Of a DNA stretch of 19,234 bases, positions 5,622 to 15,400 are shown piece by piece. The stretch is taken from positions 1 through 19,234 of the forward strand of contig CALACZ010000161.1 in assembly GCA_937890735.1 (NCBI GenBank), in the 5' to 3' direction. Origin of the DNA: an uncultured Bacillota bacterium (GTDB taxonomy: Bacteria > Bacillota > Clostridia > Oscillospirales > Oscillospiraceae). The position numbers and the translations under genes are program-made. The notes beneath the pieces were generated by a model. That model ran no database searches. It saw only the letters and a program-made list of their open reading frames with translations, and had not been told where the DNA came from. Within the stretch, counting starts at the first letter, position 1; each line of letters starts with the position of its first letter.

Positions 5622-8600
5622 ATGCTGAAAATTCTCTGCGACCCTGACCGGCTGGAAAATACCGACCGCCTGATCGGGACGATCTGCGAGCGCGCGAAAA
5701 ATGGCGTGGATGGGCAGATCCTCATCGTGCCGGAGCAGTTCTCGCACGAAGCCGAGCGCGCCCTTTGCCGCGCCGGGGGCGACACCATCAGCCGCTACGC
5801 GGAGGTGCTCAGCTTTTCGCGGCTGGCGGGGCGGGTATTCTCCCTCTACGGCGGCGTGAGTGAGGAATATCTGGATGGCGGCGGTCGGTTTTTGACAGCG
5901 TACCGCGCCGTCTGGCAGGTGCGCGAGCAGCTCAAGTGCTACGCCGCCGTGAGCAGCCGCCCGGAATTTTTGCAGCAGCTTGCCGCGATGATGGAGGAAT
6001 TTCTTGCCGACGATCTCACGGCGGACGCGCTGCGCGATGCCGCCCGGCAGCAGCAGGGGCAGTTTGCGCAGAAGCTCGAGGAGCTGGCACTGCTGTATGA
6101 GAGCTATCTGTCCGTCTGCAAGGGCAGCCGCAGCGACCCGGTCATGCGCCTGTCGCGCCTTGGGGAGCTGCTGCGGCAGGAGGACTATGCGGCGGAGCGG
6201 CTGTTTTACTTGGACGGTTTTTCGGATTTCACGGCGTTGGAGCTTCAGCTTGTGGAAACGCTGCTGCGGCAGGGGCGCGAGGTGCAGATCGCGCTGCGCA
6301 CCGACCGCTCGCAGCGCGCGATCTTCCGCACGGCGAGCGAGACGCTGCGCGTGCTGCAAAAAATAGCGGCACGCTGGAATGTGCCGGTGGAGGTCGAGCC
6401 GCTTGGCGCGTACTCCGGGCGCTCCGACGCGATGCGCCACGCGCTGTCTTATCTGTTCACCGCCGCTGCGCCGGAATTTTCACAGCCGTGCGGCATGACG
6501 CTCCACACGGCGGACACGCCTGCGCTGGCGTGCGCCTGGGCGGCGCGCCGTGTGCGCGAGCTGACGCGAAGCGGACTGCGCTACCGCGATATTTGCATCG
6601 CCGTGACCGACCGCGCGGCGTATGAGTCTGACCTGCGCGATCTCTTTGCGCGCGCGGAGATCCCGGCGTATTTTACCGGCAGCGCCGATATTCTGCGCCA
6701 GCCGGTCCTGTCGGCGCTTCTCTGTGCGCTGCGCGCGGCGGTACGGCTGGAGTATGAGGACGTGCTGCGATACCTCAAATCGCCGCTCTCGCCGCTGGAT
6801 CTCGACGCGTGCGACGCGCTGGAGCGGTATGCGAGCTTCTGGCAGGTGGAGCGCACGGCATGGCTGGACGCGTGGACGATGCACCCGGCGGGCTTCGGCG
6901 CGGCGTGGGATGATGACGCGCGCGCGCAGCTCGAGCAGCTCAATCTTTGGCGCGCGGCGGCGATGCGGCCGCTGGCTGCGCTGCAAAAAAGTTTACATAA
7001 CTCTAAGAACGCCGATGAAATGCTGCGCGCTGTGGCAGAGTTTTTGGACACGGTTGGGCTGCGGCAGACGCTTCAGGAGTCCGCGGACGAGCGCGATCTT
7101 GCCGGAGACGCGCAGGCAGCGCAGCAGCTCCGGCAGCTCTACGAGGTCATTTTGAGCGCGCTCGAGCAGATGGACCTTGTGCTCGGCGACGTGCCGATGC
7201 AGGAGGACACGTTTTTGCAGACGCTGCGGATGCTGCTGGCGCAGTATCAGGTGGGGACGATCCCGGCGTGCGTGGACGAGGTGCAGATCGGTGCGGTGGA
7301 GGACTTCCGCGCGGGGCGCGCGCGTGTGCTGCTCGTGCTCGGTGCGGACGAAGGGATGCTCCCGGCATTTCATCCGGCGGGCGGGCTGCTGACCGATGAG
7401 GAGCGGCAGCGGCTGCTGTCGCTGGGGCTGACGCTTGCCCCGGCGCAGTTTGACCGCTTTGAGCGCGAGATCGGCGGCGTGCACGCGGCGCTGTCGCTGC
7501 CTCTGGACGCGCTGGAGCTGTGCTGCTGCGGCGAGCCCGCGCAGGTGTTCGAGCAGCTCGGGCGGCTGTTTCCGAACGCGCCGCGCACGACGTCGCAGTC
7601 GTATCCGTTCCTGCCGGACGCGGCGGACGCCGCTGCGTGCGCCATCCGCACGGCGCAGCCGCAGAGACTGCTCTCGCCGGTCGTGCGGCAGGCGGTGTTT
7701 GAACTGAAAAAACGGGCGGAGCACCGCTTTACGCCGCTTTCCAAGTCGGCTGTCCAGGGGCTGTACGGCGCGGAGCTGCGCCTGTCCGCCTCGCGTATTG
7801 ACCGCTTTGCGGCGTGCCGCTATGCGTTTTTCCTCAGCGACGGGCTGAAGGCTGCACCCTGGAAGCAGGCGAAGTTTGACGCGCCGGTTTTCGGCACGTT
7901 CGTGCACTATGTGCTCGAGTGCACGCTGCGCGAGCTCCAGCCGCTCGGCGGTCCGGCGGCGGTGGACGACGCACGCCTGCATGAAACGGCGCGGCGGCAT
8001 GCAGAAAATTATGTAAACGAATTTATGCCCGATCTCGCCGCGCGCGGCAGCCGCTCGTCGTACCTCTTCCGGCGCAATTTTGACGAGGTCATTCAGGTGG
8101 TGGACGATGTGGCGCGTGAGTTGCGCCTGTCCGATTTTTCCGCGCACGATATGGAGCTTTCGTTCCGCGACGGCGGATCGCTGCCGGCGGTACGCGTGGA
8201 TGGAAGCGCCGGGCGCTGCGTGATTTCCGGCTCGGTCGATCGCGTCGATCTCTACGAGCGCGGCGGGCGCTATTACTGCCGCGTGGTGGACTACAAGACG
8301 GGCGTCAAGGATTTTGACTACGCCAATATCCTCTGCGGCGCGGGGCTTCAGATGCTCATCTACCTCTTCGCGCTGCGCAGATCTGGCGCGGACTATTATG
8401 GGAAACCTGTTGAGCCGGTGGGCGTGCTGTATGTTCCGGCGCGCGCCGCGATGGAGCGCGTCGATCCCGGCGCGGATGAGCAGGCGGTGGAAGCCGCGCG
8501 CGCTGCGGACCGGCGGCGCAGCGGGCTGGTCATCGACGACGAGTCGATCCTGTTTGCGATGGAGCGGCAGGAGCAGCCGGAATATCTGCCATGCAAGAGG

Positions 8601-8879
8601 AAGAAAGACGGACTTACCGGCAATATTGCCAGCCGCGCGCAGTTTTCCGAGCTGGAACGCTTTGTGCAGGACAAGATCGCGGGCATGACCGACGAAATTT
8701 TCAGCGGCAATGTCACGCCGAATCCCATCGTGCGCGGTCCGCAGGAATCGAGCTGCCGTTTCTGCGATTATTACGCGGCGTGTCACCGTGACCTCGGGCA
8801 GCAGGAGGCGCGCCCCATCCGCGCGGTGAGCGCCGAAAAATTCTGGACACAGGTCGAGGGAGGTGCGGACCATGGCTGA
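5622..8879 (+). CDS. addB: ATP-dependent helicase/nuclease subunit B
   Basis: The 1085-residue AddB subunit of AddAB, the Gram-positive counterpart of RecBCD. AddAB resects double-strand ends for RecA loading and stops at Chi; AddB supplies one nuclease domain and, in characterised enzymes, the Chi-scanning site. Visible features: VPEQFSHEAER (36-46) and EVLSFSRLAGRVF (61-73) of the degenerate helicase fold; a RecB-type nuclease motif VVDYKTG with Asp890 and Lys892; and the four iron-sulfur cysteines Cys732 (RFAACRYAFF), Cys1045, Cys1048 and Cys1054 in the CX2CX5C arrangement of the family. The P-loop (GRxGxGKT/S) commonly found at the extreme N-terminus of AddB is absent: the protein opens MLKILCDPDRLENTDRL. 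Length is slightly below the usual 1150-1170. The end overlaps addA by 8 bp. Confidence 0.93.
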   Translation: MLKILCDPDRLENTDRLIGTICERAKNGVDGQILIVPEQFSHEAERALCRAGGDTISRYAEVLSFSRLAGRVFSLYGGVSEEYLDGGGRFLTAYRAVWQVREQLKCYAAVSSRPEFLQQLAAMMEEFLADDLTADALRDAARQQQGQFAQKLEELALLYESYLSVCKGSRSDPVMRLSRLGELLRQEDYAAERLFYLDGFSDFTALELQLVETLLRQGREVQIALRTDRSQRAIFRTASETLRVLQKIAARWNVPVEVEPLGAYSGRSDAMRHALSYLFTAAAPEFSQPCGMTLHTADTPALACAWAARRVRELTRSGLRYRDICIAVTDRAAYESDLRDLFARAEIPAYFTGSADILRQPVLSALLCALRAAVRLEYEDVLRYLKSPLSPLDLDACDALERYASFWQVERTAWLDAWTMHPAGFGAAWDDDARAQLEQLNLWRAAAMRPLAALQKSLHNSKNADEMLRAVAEFLDTVGLRQTLQESADERDLAGDAQAAQQLRQLYEVILSALEQMDLVLGDVPMQEDTFLQTLRMLLAQYQVGTIPACVDEVQIGAVEDFRAGRARVLLVLGADEGMLPAFHPAGGLLTDEERQRLLSLGLTLAPAQFDRFEREIGGVHAALSLPLDALELCCCGEPAQVFEQLGRLFPNAPRTTSQSYPFLPDAADAAACAIRTAQPQRLLSPVVRQAVFELKKRAEHRFTPLSKSAVQGLYGAELRLSASRIDRFAACRYAFFLSDGLKAAPWKQAKFDAPVFGTFVHYVLECTLRELQPLGGPAAVDDARLHETARRHAENYVNEFMPDLAARGSRSSYLFRRNFDEVIQVVDDVARELRLSDFSAHDMELSFRDGGSLPAVRVDGSAGRCVISGSVDRVDLYERGGRYYCRVVDYKTGVKDFDYANILCGAGLQMLIYLFALRRSGADYYGKPVEPVGVLYVPARAAMERVDPGADEQAVEAARAADRRRSGLVIDDESILFAMERQEQPEYLPCKRKKDGLTGNIASRAQFSELERFVQDKIAGMTDEIFSGNVTPNPIVRGPQESSCRFCDYYAACHRDLGQQEARPIRAVSAEKFWTQVEGGADHG
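8856..8863 (+). promoter_or_regulatory. Ribosome binding site that sets the addA start
   Basis: GAGGGAGG inside the 3' end of addB lies eight bases before ATG 8872. An in-frame GTG at 8863 would overlap this site, so the ATG (protein start MAEIILTPAQ) is the likely start. Confidence 0.8.
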
Positions 8880-11800
8880 GATCATTCTGACACCTGCGCA
8901 GCAGGCGGTCGTGGAAAACTCCGGCGGCGCGCTGCTCGTGTCCGCCGCGGCAGGCTCCGGCAAGACGCGCGTGCTCGTCGATCGCGTGCTGCGGCTGGTC
9001 TGCGATGACGAGCACCCCGCGAATGTGGACGAGTTTCTCATCATCACCTACACAAAAGCCGCCGCGGCGGAGCTGCGTGGAAAGATCGCACAGGAGCTTG
9101 CAAAGCGTCTGGCGCGCGACCCGGAAAACCGCCATTTACAGCGCCAGACCACGCGCCTTGCCATGGCGCAGATCTCCACGGTGCACGCATTCTGCGCCGC
9201 AATTTTGCGCGAATACTGTCATATTTTAGACCTTCCGGCAGATTTTCGCGTGACGGAGGAGCAGGAAGCGGCGGCGCTGCGCCAGCAGGCGCTGGACGGC
9301 GTTTTGAACGAGTGCTACGAGCAGTGCCTGGACAGCGCGGACTTCCGTGCGCTCATCGACCAGCTCGGCTATGGGCGCGACGACCGGCGGCTGGGCGACA
9401 TTTTACTGCGTGTGTATGGCGCGGCGCGCTGCCGCGTCGATCCGCAGGCGTGGATGGCGCACTGCGAAGCCGCGTCCGCTGGGGACGCCGCCGGGGCGGA
9501 GGAGACCGTCTGGGGTGCTTACCTCATCGCGGAGTACCGCGGCGTGCTGCAAAGCGCACAGCGGACGCTTGCGCGGGCGTTGGACTTGATGCAGTACGAC
9601 GCCGTGCTGGCGGAAAAGTACGCGCCGACGTTCACGCAGAATCTGGAGAGCGTTGCCGCGCAGCTCGCGCTTTCCACCTGGGACGAGCTTGCGGCGCAGC
9701 CTGCAATGGATTTCGGCAGGCTCTCGCAGGCAAGAGGAGTGGAGGATGCGGCGCTGAAGGAACGTGTACAGGCGAGCCGCAAGGCGTGCCTCGCGGACAT
9801 TCGCAGGGCACAGGGGTGGTTTTATGCGCCGTCGGAGACGGTACTGCGCGACCTGGAGAGCTCCTGCGCCGCGACGCGCGGGCTGATGGACGTGCTGCGC
9901 CGCTTTGACGCGCGCTATACGCAGGAAAAGCGCCGCCGCAAGCTGCTGGATTTTTCCGATCTGGAGCACGAGAGCATCCGCCTGCTCACGCAGCGCGGCA
10001 CGACGCTGCCCACGGCGGCGGCGCGGGAGATCGCTGCGCGGTATCGCCAGATCCTTGTGGACGAATATCAGGACTCCAACGCCGTGCAGGAGCGCATTTT
10101 TGAGGCGGTGTCGCAAAACGGCGAAAACCGTTTTATGGTCGGCGACGTGAAGCAGTCGATTTACCGTTTCCGGCTGGCTGACCCGGGGATCTTCCTTGAG
10201 AAATATAATAGTTATGTAAACTATCTGGACGTTGCGCCGGGACAGCCGCGCAAGATCCTGCTCAGCGACAATTTCCGCTCGCGGCAGGAAATCGTGGACT
10301 GCGTAAACGATGTGTTTTCGCTCGTCATGTGCCGCGAGGCAGGGGAGCTGGACTACACGGAGCAGGAGGCGCTGCGCTGCGCGCGCACATTCCCGGACAC
10401 GCCGCAGCCGAAGATCGAGCTGCATTGCATCGCGCTGGACGATACCGCGCCGCTGGACGACGAGTCGCCGCAGAAAAACGCACAGGAGGCGGAGTTCGTC
10501 GCCGCGCGCATTGAGCGGCTGCTGGCGGAAAAAACGCCCATTGCCGATGGCGCGGGCACGCGCCCGGTCACGCCGGACGATATTGTGATCCTGCTCCGCT
10601 CGCCGGGGGGAACGGCATCCCTTTACAGCGCGGCGCTCGCGCGGCGGCATATCCCGTGCGTGTGCGACAGCAGCGGCGATGTGCTGCAAACGACGGAGGT
10701 CGAGGTGCTCTGCGCGCTGCTGCGCGTGGTCGATAATCCCCATCAGGACATCCCGCTCCTCACGGCGCTGGGCAGCGCGGTGTTCGCGTTTTCGAGCGAC
10801 GAGCTGGCGCTGCCGCGCACGAGGCTGCGTAAAGGAGACTATTATGACGCGCTTCGCGCGTGTGCGGGGGAGTCGGAAAAATACAGCCGGTTTCTCGCGT
10901 GGCTCGCGGAGATGCGCGCGCTTTCCGGGCGCGCCACGCTGCGGGAGCTGGTGGACGCGATCTTGCGCACGACGCAGCTGGAGAGCGTGTTTTCCGCGCT
11001 GCCGGACGGCTTGCAGCGCGTGCAGAATCTCGCGGCGCTGCGCGCGTATGTGGACCGTTATGAAGCAATTTCGGACGGTGGGCTTTCGGGGCTCAATGCG
11101 AGCTTACAGCAGATGCGCGAGGGCGGCAAGCCGCTGCCGCCGCTGAGTAGCGCGGTCTCGTCCGGCGCGGTGCGGATCATGAGCATCCACCGCTCCAAGG
11201 GGCTGGAATTTCCCGTGGTGTTCCTCGCAGACCTCTCGCGGGAGTTCAATTTGCAGGACACAGCAAAGCCGGTGCTCGTGGACGAGGAGCTGCTGATCGG
11301 CATGAATGTGGTCGATACCGCGCAGCGAAGCTACTATCCGAGCGCCGCCAAGATGGCGATCGCGCGGCACATGACGCAGCAGGCGGTGTCGGAGGAGCTG
11401 CGCGTGCTGTATGTCGCCATGACGCGCGCACAGGAAATGCTCATTATGTCGTGCTGTTCGGGCAAATTCCGATCCATCCTCAAAAAGTGCGCCGAATCGG
11501 TGAGCGTGCCGCTGCGCCCAGAGGTCTCGGCGGCGGTGCGGCGACCGATCGACTGGATCTTACTGGCGGCGCTGTGCCGGACCGAGGCGGGAGAGCTGTT
11601 TTCCGTCTGCGGCGCGAGTGAATGCAGCAGCGTGCGGGAAGATCCGTGGGTCATCCGGCTGTATCAGCCCGACCGCCTTGTGCGCCCGGGGAAGGCAGCC
11701 GGTGACAGCGCGCCGAAGCCGGAGCAGGTGACGGCGGAATATCTCCCGCCGGAGTACGCGCACACCAATGTGGCAGGCGTGCCGTCCAAGCTGACGGCAA

Positions 11801-12420
11801 CGAGCCTGAAGGGTCGCTTGCCCGACGCCGAAGCGGCGGAGCGCGCGGCGCAGACCGACTCGGTCTCGCGCCCGGACTGGCGAAAGCCGGAGTTTTTGCA
11901 GCGCGGTGCGCCCCTGACCGGGCGTGAGCGCGGCAGCGCGACGCATCTGTTCATGCAGTATGTGCGCTACGAGGCATGCCGTGACGAAGCGGGCGTGCGC
12001 GCGGAGCTGGAACGGCTGGTGCGCGAGCGGTTTTTGACGCCGCAGCAGGCGGAGGCGGTCGAACCGGCGCGCATCGCGCGGCTGTTTGAGAGCGCGCTCG
12101 GCAGGCGCATTTTGCAGGCGGAGGAGCTGCACCGCGAATTTAAGTTCTCGCTCCTGATGGACGCGGCGGCGTATTTTCCGCAGGCGGCGGGGGAGCAGGT
12201 CATGCTGCAAGGCGTGGTGGACTGCTTCTGGATCGAGCGCGGCGAGCTGGTCATCGTGGACTTTAAGACCGACCGGCTGCGGGACGGCGCGCAGGCGCGC
12301 GCGCGGGAATACGCGCCGCAGGTGCACGCCTATGCGCAGGCGCTTTCGCGTATCTGGCAGCGCCCCGTGCGGGAATGTATTTTGTACTTCTTCGACACCG
12401 GCGAGGCGGTCTCGCTGTAA
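8872..12420 (+). CDS. addA: ATP-dependent helicase/nuclease subunit A
   Basis: The 1182-residue AddA subunit, a UvrD/RecB-type 3'-5' helicase with a C-terminal nuclease domain; it is the motor of AddAB in double-strand break repair. All superfamily 1 helicase motifs can be read: Q-motif LTPAQQAVV, Walker A AAAGSGKT (Lys31), motif Ia YTKAAAAELRGKI, ISTVHAFCA, Walker B VDEYQDSN (397-403), motif III FMVGDVKQSIYRFR, motif IV DNFRSRQEIV, motif V MSIHRSKGLEFPVVF, and motif VI EELRVLYVAMTRA. The nuclease domain has GVVDCFW and IVDFKTDR with Asp1130 and Lys1132. Length is close to Bacillus AddA (about 1230). It overlaps addB by 8 bp, so the two are co-transcribed and probably made in equal amounts. 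Confidence 0.96.
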   Translation: MAEIILTPAQQAVVENSGGALLVSAAAGSGKTRVLVDRVLRLVCDDEHPANVDEFLIITYTKAAAAELRGKIAQELAKRLARDPENRHLQRQTTRLAMAQISTVHAFCAAILREYCHILDLPADFRVTEEQEAAALRQQALDGVLNECYEQCLDSADFRALIDQLGYGRDDRRLGDILLRVYGAARCRVDPQAWMAHCEAASAGDAAGAEETVWGAYLIAEYRGVLQSAQRTLARALDLMQYDAVLAEKYAPTFTQNLESVAAQLALSTWDELAAQPAMDFGRLSQARGVEDAALKERVQASRKACLADIRRAQGWFYAPSETVLRDLESSCAATRGLMDVLRRFDARYTQEKRRRKLLDFSDLEHESIRLLTQRGTTLPTAAAREIAARYRQILVDEYQDSNAVQERIFEAVSQNGENRFMVGDVKQSIYRFRLADPGIFLEKYNSYVNYLDVAPGQPRKILLSDNFRSRQEIVDCVNDVFSLVMCREAGELDYTEQEALRCARTFPDTPQPKIELHCIALDDTAPLDDESPQKNAQEAEFVAARIERLLAEKTPIADGAGTRPVTPDDIVILLRSPGGTASLYSAALARRHIPCVCDSSGDVLQTTEVEVLCALLRVVDNPHQDIPLLTALGSAVFAFSSDELALPRTRLRKGDYYDALRACAGESEKYSRFLAWLAEMRALSGRATLRELVDAILRTTQLESVFSALPDGLQRVQNLAALRAYVDRYEAISDGGLSGLNASLQQMREGGKPLPPLSSAVSSGAVRIMSIHRSKGLEFPVVFLADLSREFNLQDTAKPVLVDEELLIGMNVVDTAQRSYYPSAAKMAIARHMTQQAVSEELRVLYVAMTRAQEMLIMSCCSGKFRSILKKCAESVSVPLRPEVSAAVRRPIDWILLAALCRTEAGELFSVCGASECSSVREDPWVIRLYQPDRLVRPGKAAGDSAPKPEQVTAEYLPPEYAHTNVAGVPSKLTATSLKGRLPDAEAAERAAQTDSVSRPDWRKPEFLQRGAPLTGRERGSATHLFMQYVRYEACRDEAGVRAELERLVRERFLTPQQAEAVEPARIARLFESALGRRILQAEELHREFKFSLLMDAAAYFPQAAGEQVMLQGVVDCFWIERGELVIVDFKTDRLRDGAQARAREYAPQVHAYAQALSRIWQRPVRECILYFFDTGEAVSL

Positions 12421-12422
12421 GC

Positions 12423-12458
12423 AAAAACACCCCGGTTCGTAAGAACCGGGGTGTATTT
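12423..12458. terminator. Bidirectional terminator between addA and the SLH protein gene
   Basis: A perfect 12-bp stem ACACCCCGGTTC (12427-12438) with loop GTAA pairs with 12443-12454. It is flanked by AAAAA on the left and TATTT on the right. It starts right after the addA stop and serves both converging genes. Confidence 0.92.
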
Positions 12459-12468
12459 ACTTAAATTG

Positions 12469-15400
12469 TCAATTTCTCAGGTAGCGGTGGAGCATTGCGG
12501 CGATCTCGGCGCGCGTTGCCGTGCCCTGCGGGTCAAGGAGCTTTCCGGGCTTGCCGGTGATGACGCCGCTCGACACTGCCCAGCGCATGGCGTCCTTCGC
12601 CCAGGTCGAGACCTGATCTGCGTCGCTAAAGTCCGCAAGGCTGCGGCTTGTTTCGACGGTTTCGCCGGAATACTGCGCGTAGCGGTAGAGCATCACCGCG
12701 AACTGTTCGCGCGTGATGGGTGCGTTCGGGGCGAACGTGCCGTCGCCGAAGCCCCGTACGATGCCGGTCTCATCCGCCCACGCGACGGCGCTGGAGTACC
12801 ACTGACCGCCCGTCACGTCGGTAAAGCGGCTGTCGGACTTTCCATCCGGCGAGCCGTCCATGCGCCACAGGACCGTCGCCATCATGGCGCGCGTCGTGCC
12901 GGCATAGGGGCTGAACGTGCGTTTGGCAGTGCCGTTTAGCAGCCCTTCGCTGTGCGCGAACAGAACGTCCTCATAGAACCAGTCGCTCTCCAAAACGTCA
13001 CGGAACGGGTCATCCTCCGCAGCATCCGTGCGCTTGCTGCCGCCGGTGCTGCCGCTGCTTTCGGACGGCGTTACGGGCGTTTTGGACTCTGCACGAGCCG
13101 AGATGACGACCGTAGCCGGGTCGGAGGTGTTGCCTGCCGCGTCCTGCGCGGTGACGCTGCTGAGAAGCGCCTCAAAGCCTGCCGTCTCGGTCAGCTCCGT
13201 GCCGGGATTTTTCGTAAGCGTGCCGTTCATTGTGAAGCGGCCCGTCTCGTCCGCCGTGGCGGTCAGCGCGGGGCTGGCATCCAGCGTGACGGTGAGCCCC
13301 GGCTCGGTCGTGCCGGCGACGGTGTATTTGCCGGTGTTCGGGTCAGCGGCAACGTTGCCGGAGTCCAGCGTCACGATGGGCGCGAGATCGTCGAGCGTCA
13401 GGCGGAGATAATAATCGGTCGTGTCATTGCCGCTTGTAACGCGCAGGCGGACGCGTCCGCTGCGCTCGATGAGGGCTTTGCCGTTGGCATCCGCCGTGAC
13501 GTCGCCGTCAGCGCTGACCGTAAACGTGCCCGTGCCCGGGTCGGGCGTAATTTCGACGGTGAAGCTGCCGTCATAGCCGTCGATGGTGAACAGCGCGCCG
13601 CCCGGCAGCTCCCGGAAAATCAGCGTGCCGTAGCCGTTTTTGCCGTCCAGCGTGACCGACTGCCCGCCGGCGGTGGTCACGGTGATCGCCTGCGGCGTGT
13701 ATTCGGGCAGGTTCGCCGGGGCGGATTTCGTGGCAGCGCTATAGTAGCGCACGTCCAGATGATCCTCGCCGCCGCTGGCGTTCGCGTCGGTCTTGAAGGC
13801 TTCGACCGCTGCGTAGTAGTTCACGTTCGTGGGCGCGTCGTCGTAGCTCTCGCCGGTCGAAACGTCCTTGCCGTGCACGGTGGGCGCGGTGCGGAGGGAG
13901 AGCGTGCTGCCGGACTTTGCGGCAGCAGGCGTTTGCGTAGAGCCAAAGTCGGCGTTCAGCAGCTCGTAGGGCGCGCCTGCCTGCTTCCATTCGCCGCCGT
14001 CCTCATAGTAGAGCGTGACGCGGTAGCCGTCGGCGCCTTCAACCGCCGTCCAGCTTGCAGTCAGCGTTTCGTTGCCGGTGGCGGTCAGAGTCACGTCCGC
14101 CGGGGCGTTGGGGAGGAACGTGTTTGTGTAGGAATAGGTGCTGGGGGAGACCTTGGTATCCACCGTGACCCAGCTCGTCTCATCCTCGCCGTCGCCGTCA
14201 AAATCGCCGACGACCTTTTCGAGCAGCATCGCCGTCAGGTAGTACTCGCCTGTAGGTGCGAGCGAGCCTTCGGTGGGAACGTCGATGCTGAACGGCGCGG
14301 TCTCGTCCATATCCAGATAGTAGTGCTCGCCGGACAGATCGCGTTCGGTGTCAAAGTAGTAGCGGATGGCGTATTCCTTGCCGTCACGCGGATGGAGGAC
14401 GGTGGAAAGGTCGTCATCCAGCGTGGTGGGCAGGGCGGAGGCGGAGAGAACGTAAGTAAAGTCGCAGTCCGCTTCCACGGTGAAGGTCTGCTCACTTGCC
14501 GCGCTCATATCGGTTGCGACGAGTAGCCCCGCGCCGCGGTCTTCATCGCTGATCTCGACGCAGTTGGCGGTCTGCCAGTTCGTGAACTCGCTGCCGCTCA
14601 CCTCCGAGTCGATGAGTGTCTGCTCGCTGCCGTCCGGCAGGATGATCTTGAGATTCTCACGCAGCTCCGCGACGGTGTGACCCGCCGCCGGGAAGAGTTG
14701 CAGGATCAGGTTGTCGGCATTCGGATTGGACGGGGAGGTGATGGTTTCACTGTAACGCCCATCCGTGCCCTGCACGGCGTAGAGCGCGGGCGCGTCCTGC
14801 GCTTCTACTTCAAACAGATCGTTTTCCAGCACGGCGATGCCGATCTGCTCGCCGGTTTCATCGTCGATGCAGAGGTAGACCTCGTCGCCTGTGAGCGACT
14901 GCGCCGCCGTGCGGCTGCCGCTGATGAACCAGTTGTTCTTGTTGATCTCATCCTCCAGCGACCAGCCGGAGTTGATGTCCTTAAGCAGGTGGAACGCGCC
15001 GCCGACGTGGTTCGGGATGACGTAGTACACGCGCCAGTGCGTTTTCCAGAGGTTGCCGGTGTGCGACAGACCGCCGTAGATGCTGAGGTTATCCCACGCC
15101 TGCTCGGCTGCCTGTGAAATGGTCGTGCCGTCGGACACCGGGATCGCCGTCTGCCCGCCGAGGATAAAGTTGGCGCTCGCGCTCGCCAGCGTCTTGCCCG
15201 CGAGCTTGCCGAAGTCGAGCTTGCCAATGCGCTGCGGGACTTTCACGGTGGCTGTAATGCTGCCGCGGCTGTCGAGCTGCAAATGCGCCCAGCTCGGGTC
15301 TTTGTAGTCGTCGAGACCGCCGAACATACTCGCCTCGACCTCGGTATCCACGCCGAAAATTTCGTTGTTCTTCGGCAGCTTGAGATTCAGCCCCATACCG

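Noticed and set aside
6993..9047. 684-residue open frame on the minus strand across addB and the start of addA
   Set aside because: The translation is rich in Arg, His, Leu and Gln and shows no domain. It is opposite conserved addB/addA coding sequence and is explained by their codon bias.
12952..14526. 524-residue open frame on the plus strand opposite the SLH protein gene
   Set aside because: It lies wholly antisense to a gene with signal peptide, FN3, Ig-like and SLH domains. The translation is Arg/Ala/Gly/Val-rich without any motif, and no ribosome binding site precedes it; such shadows are expected at this GC content.
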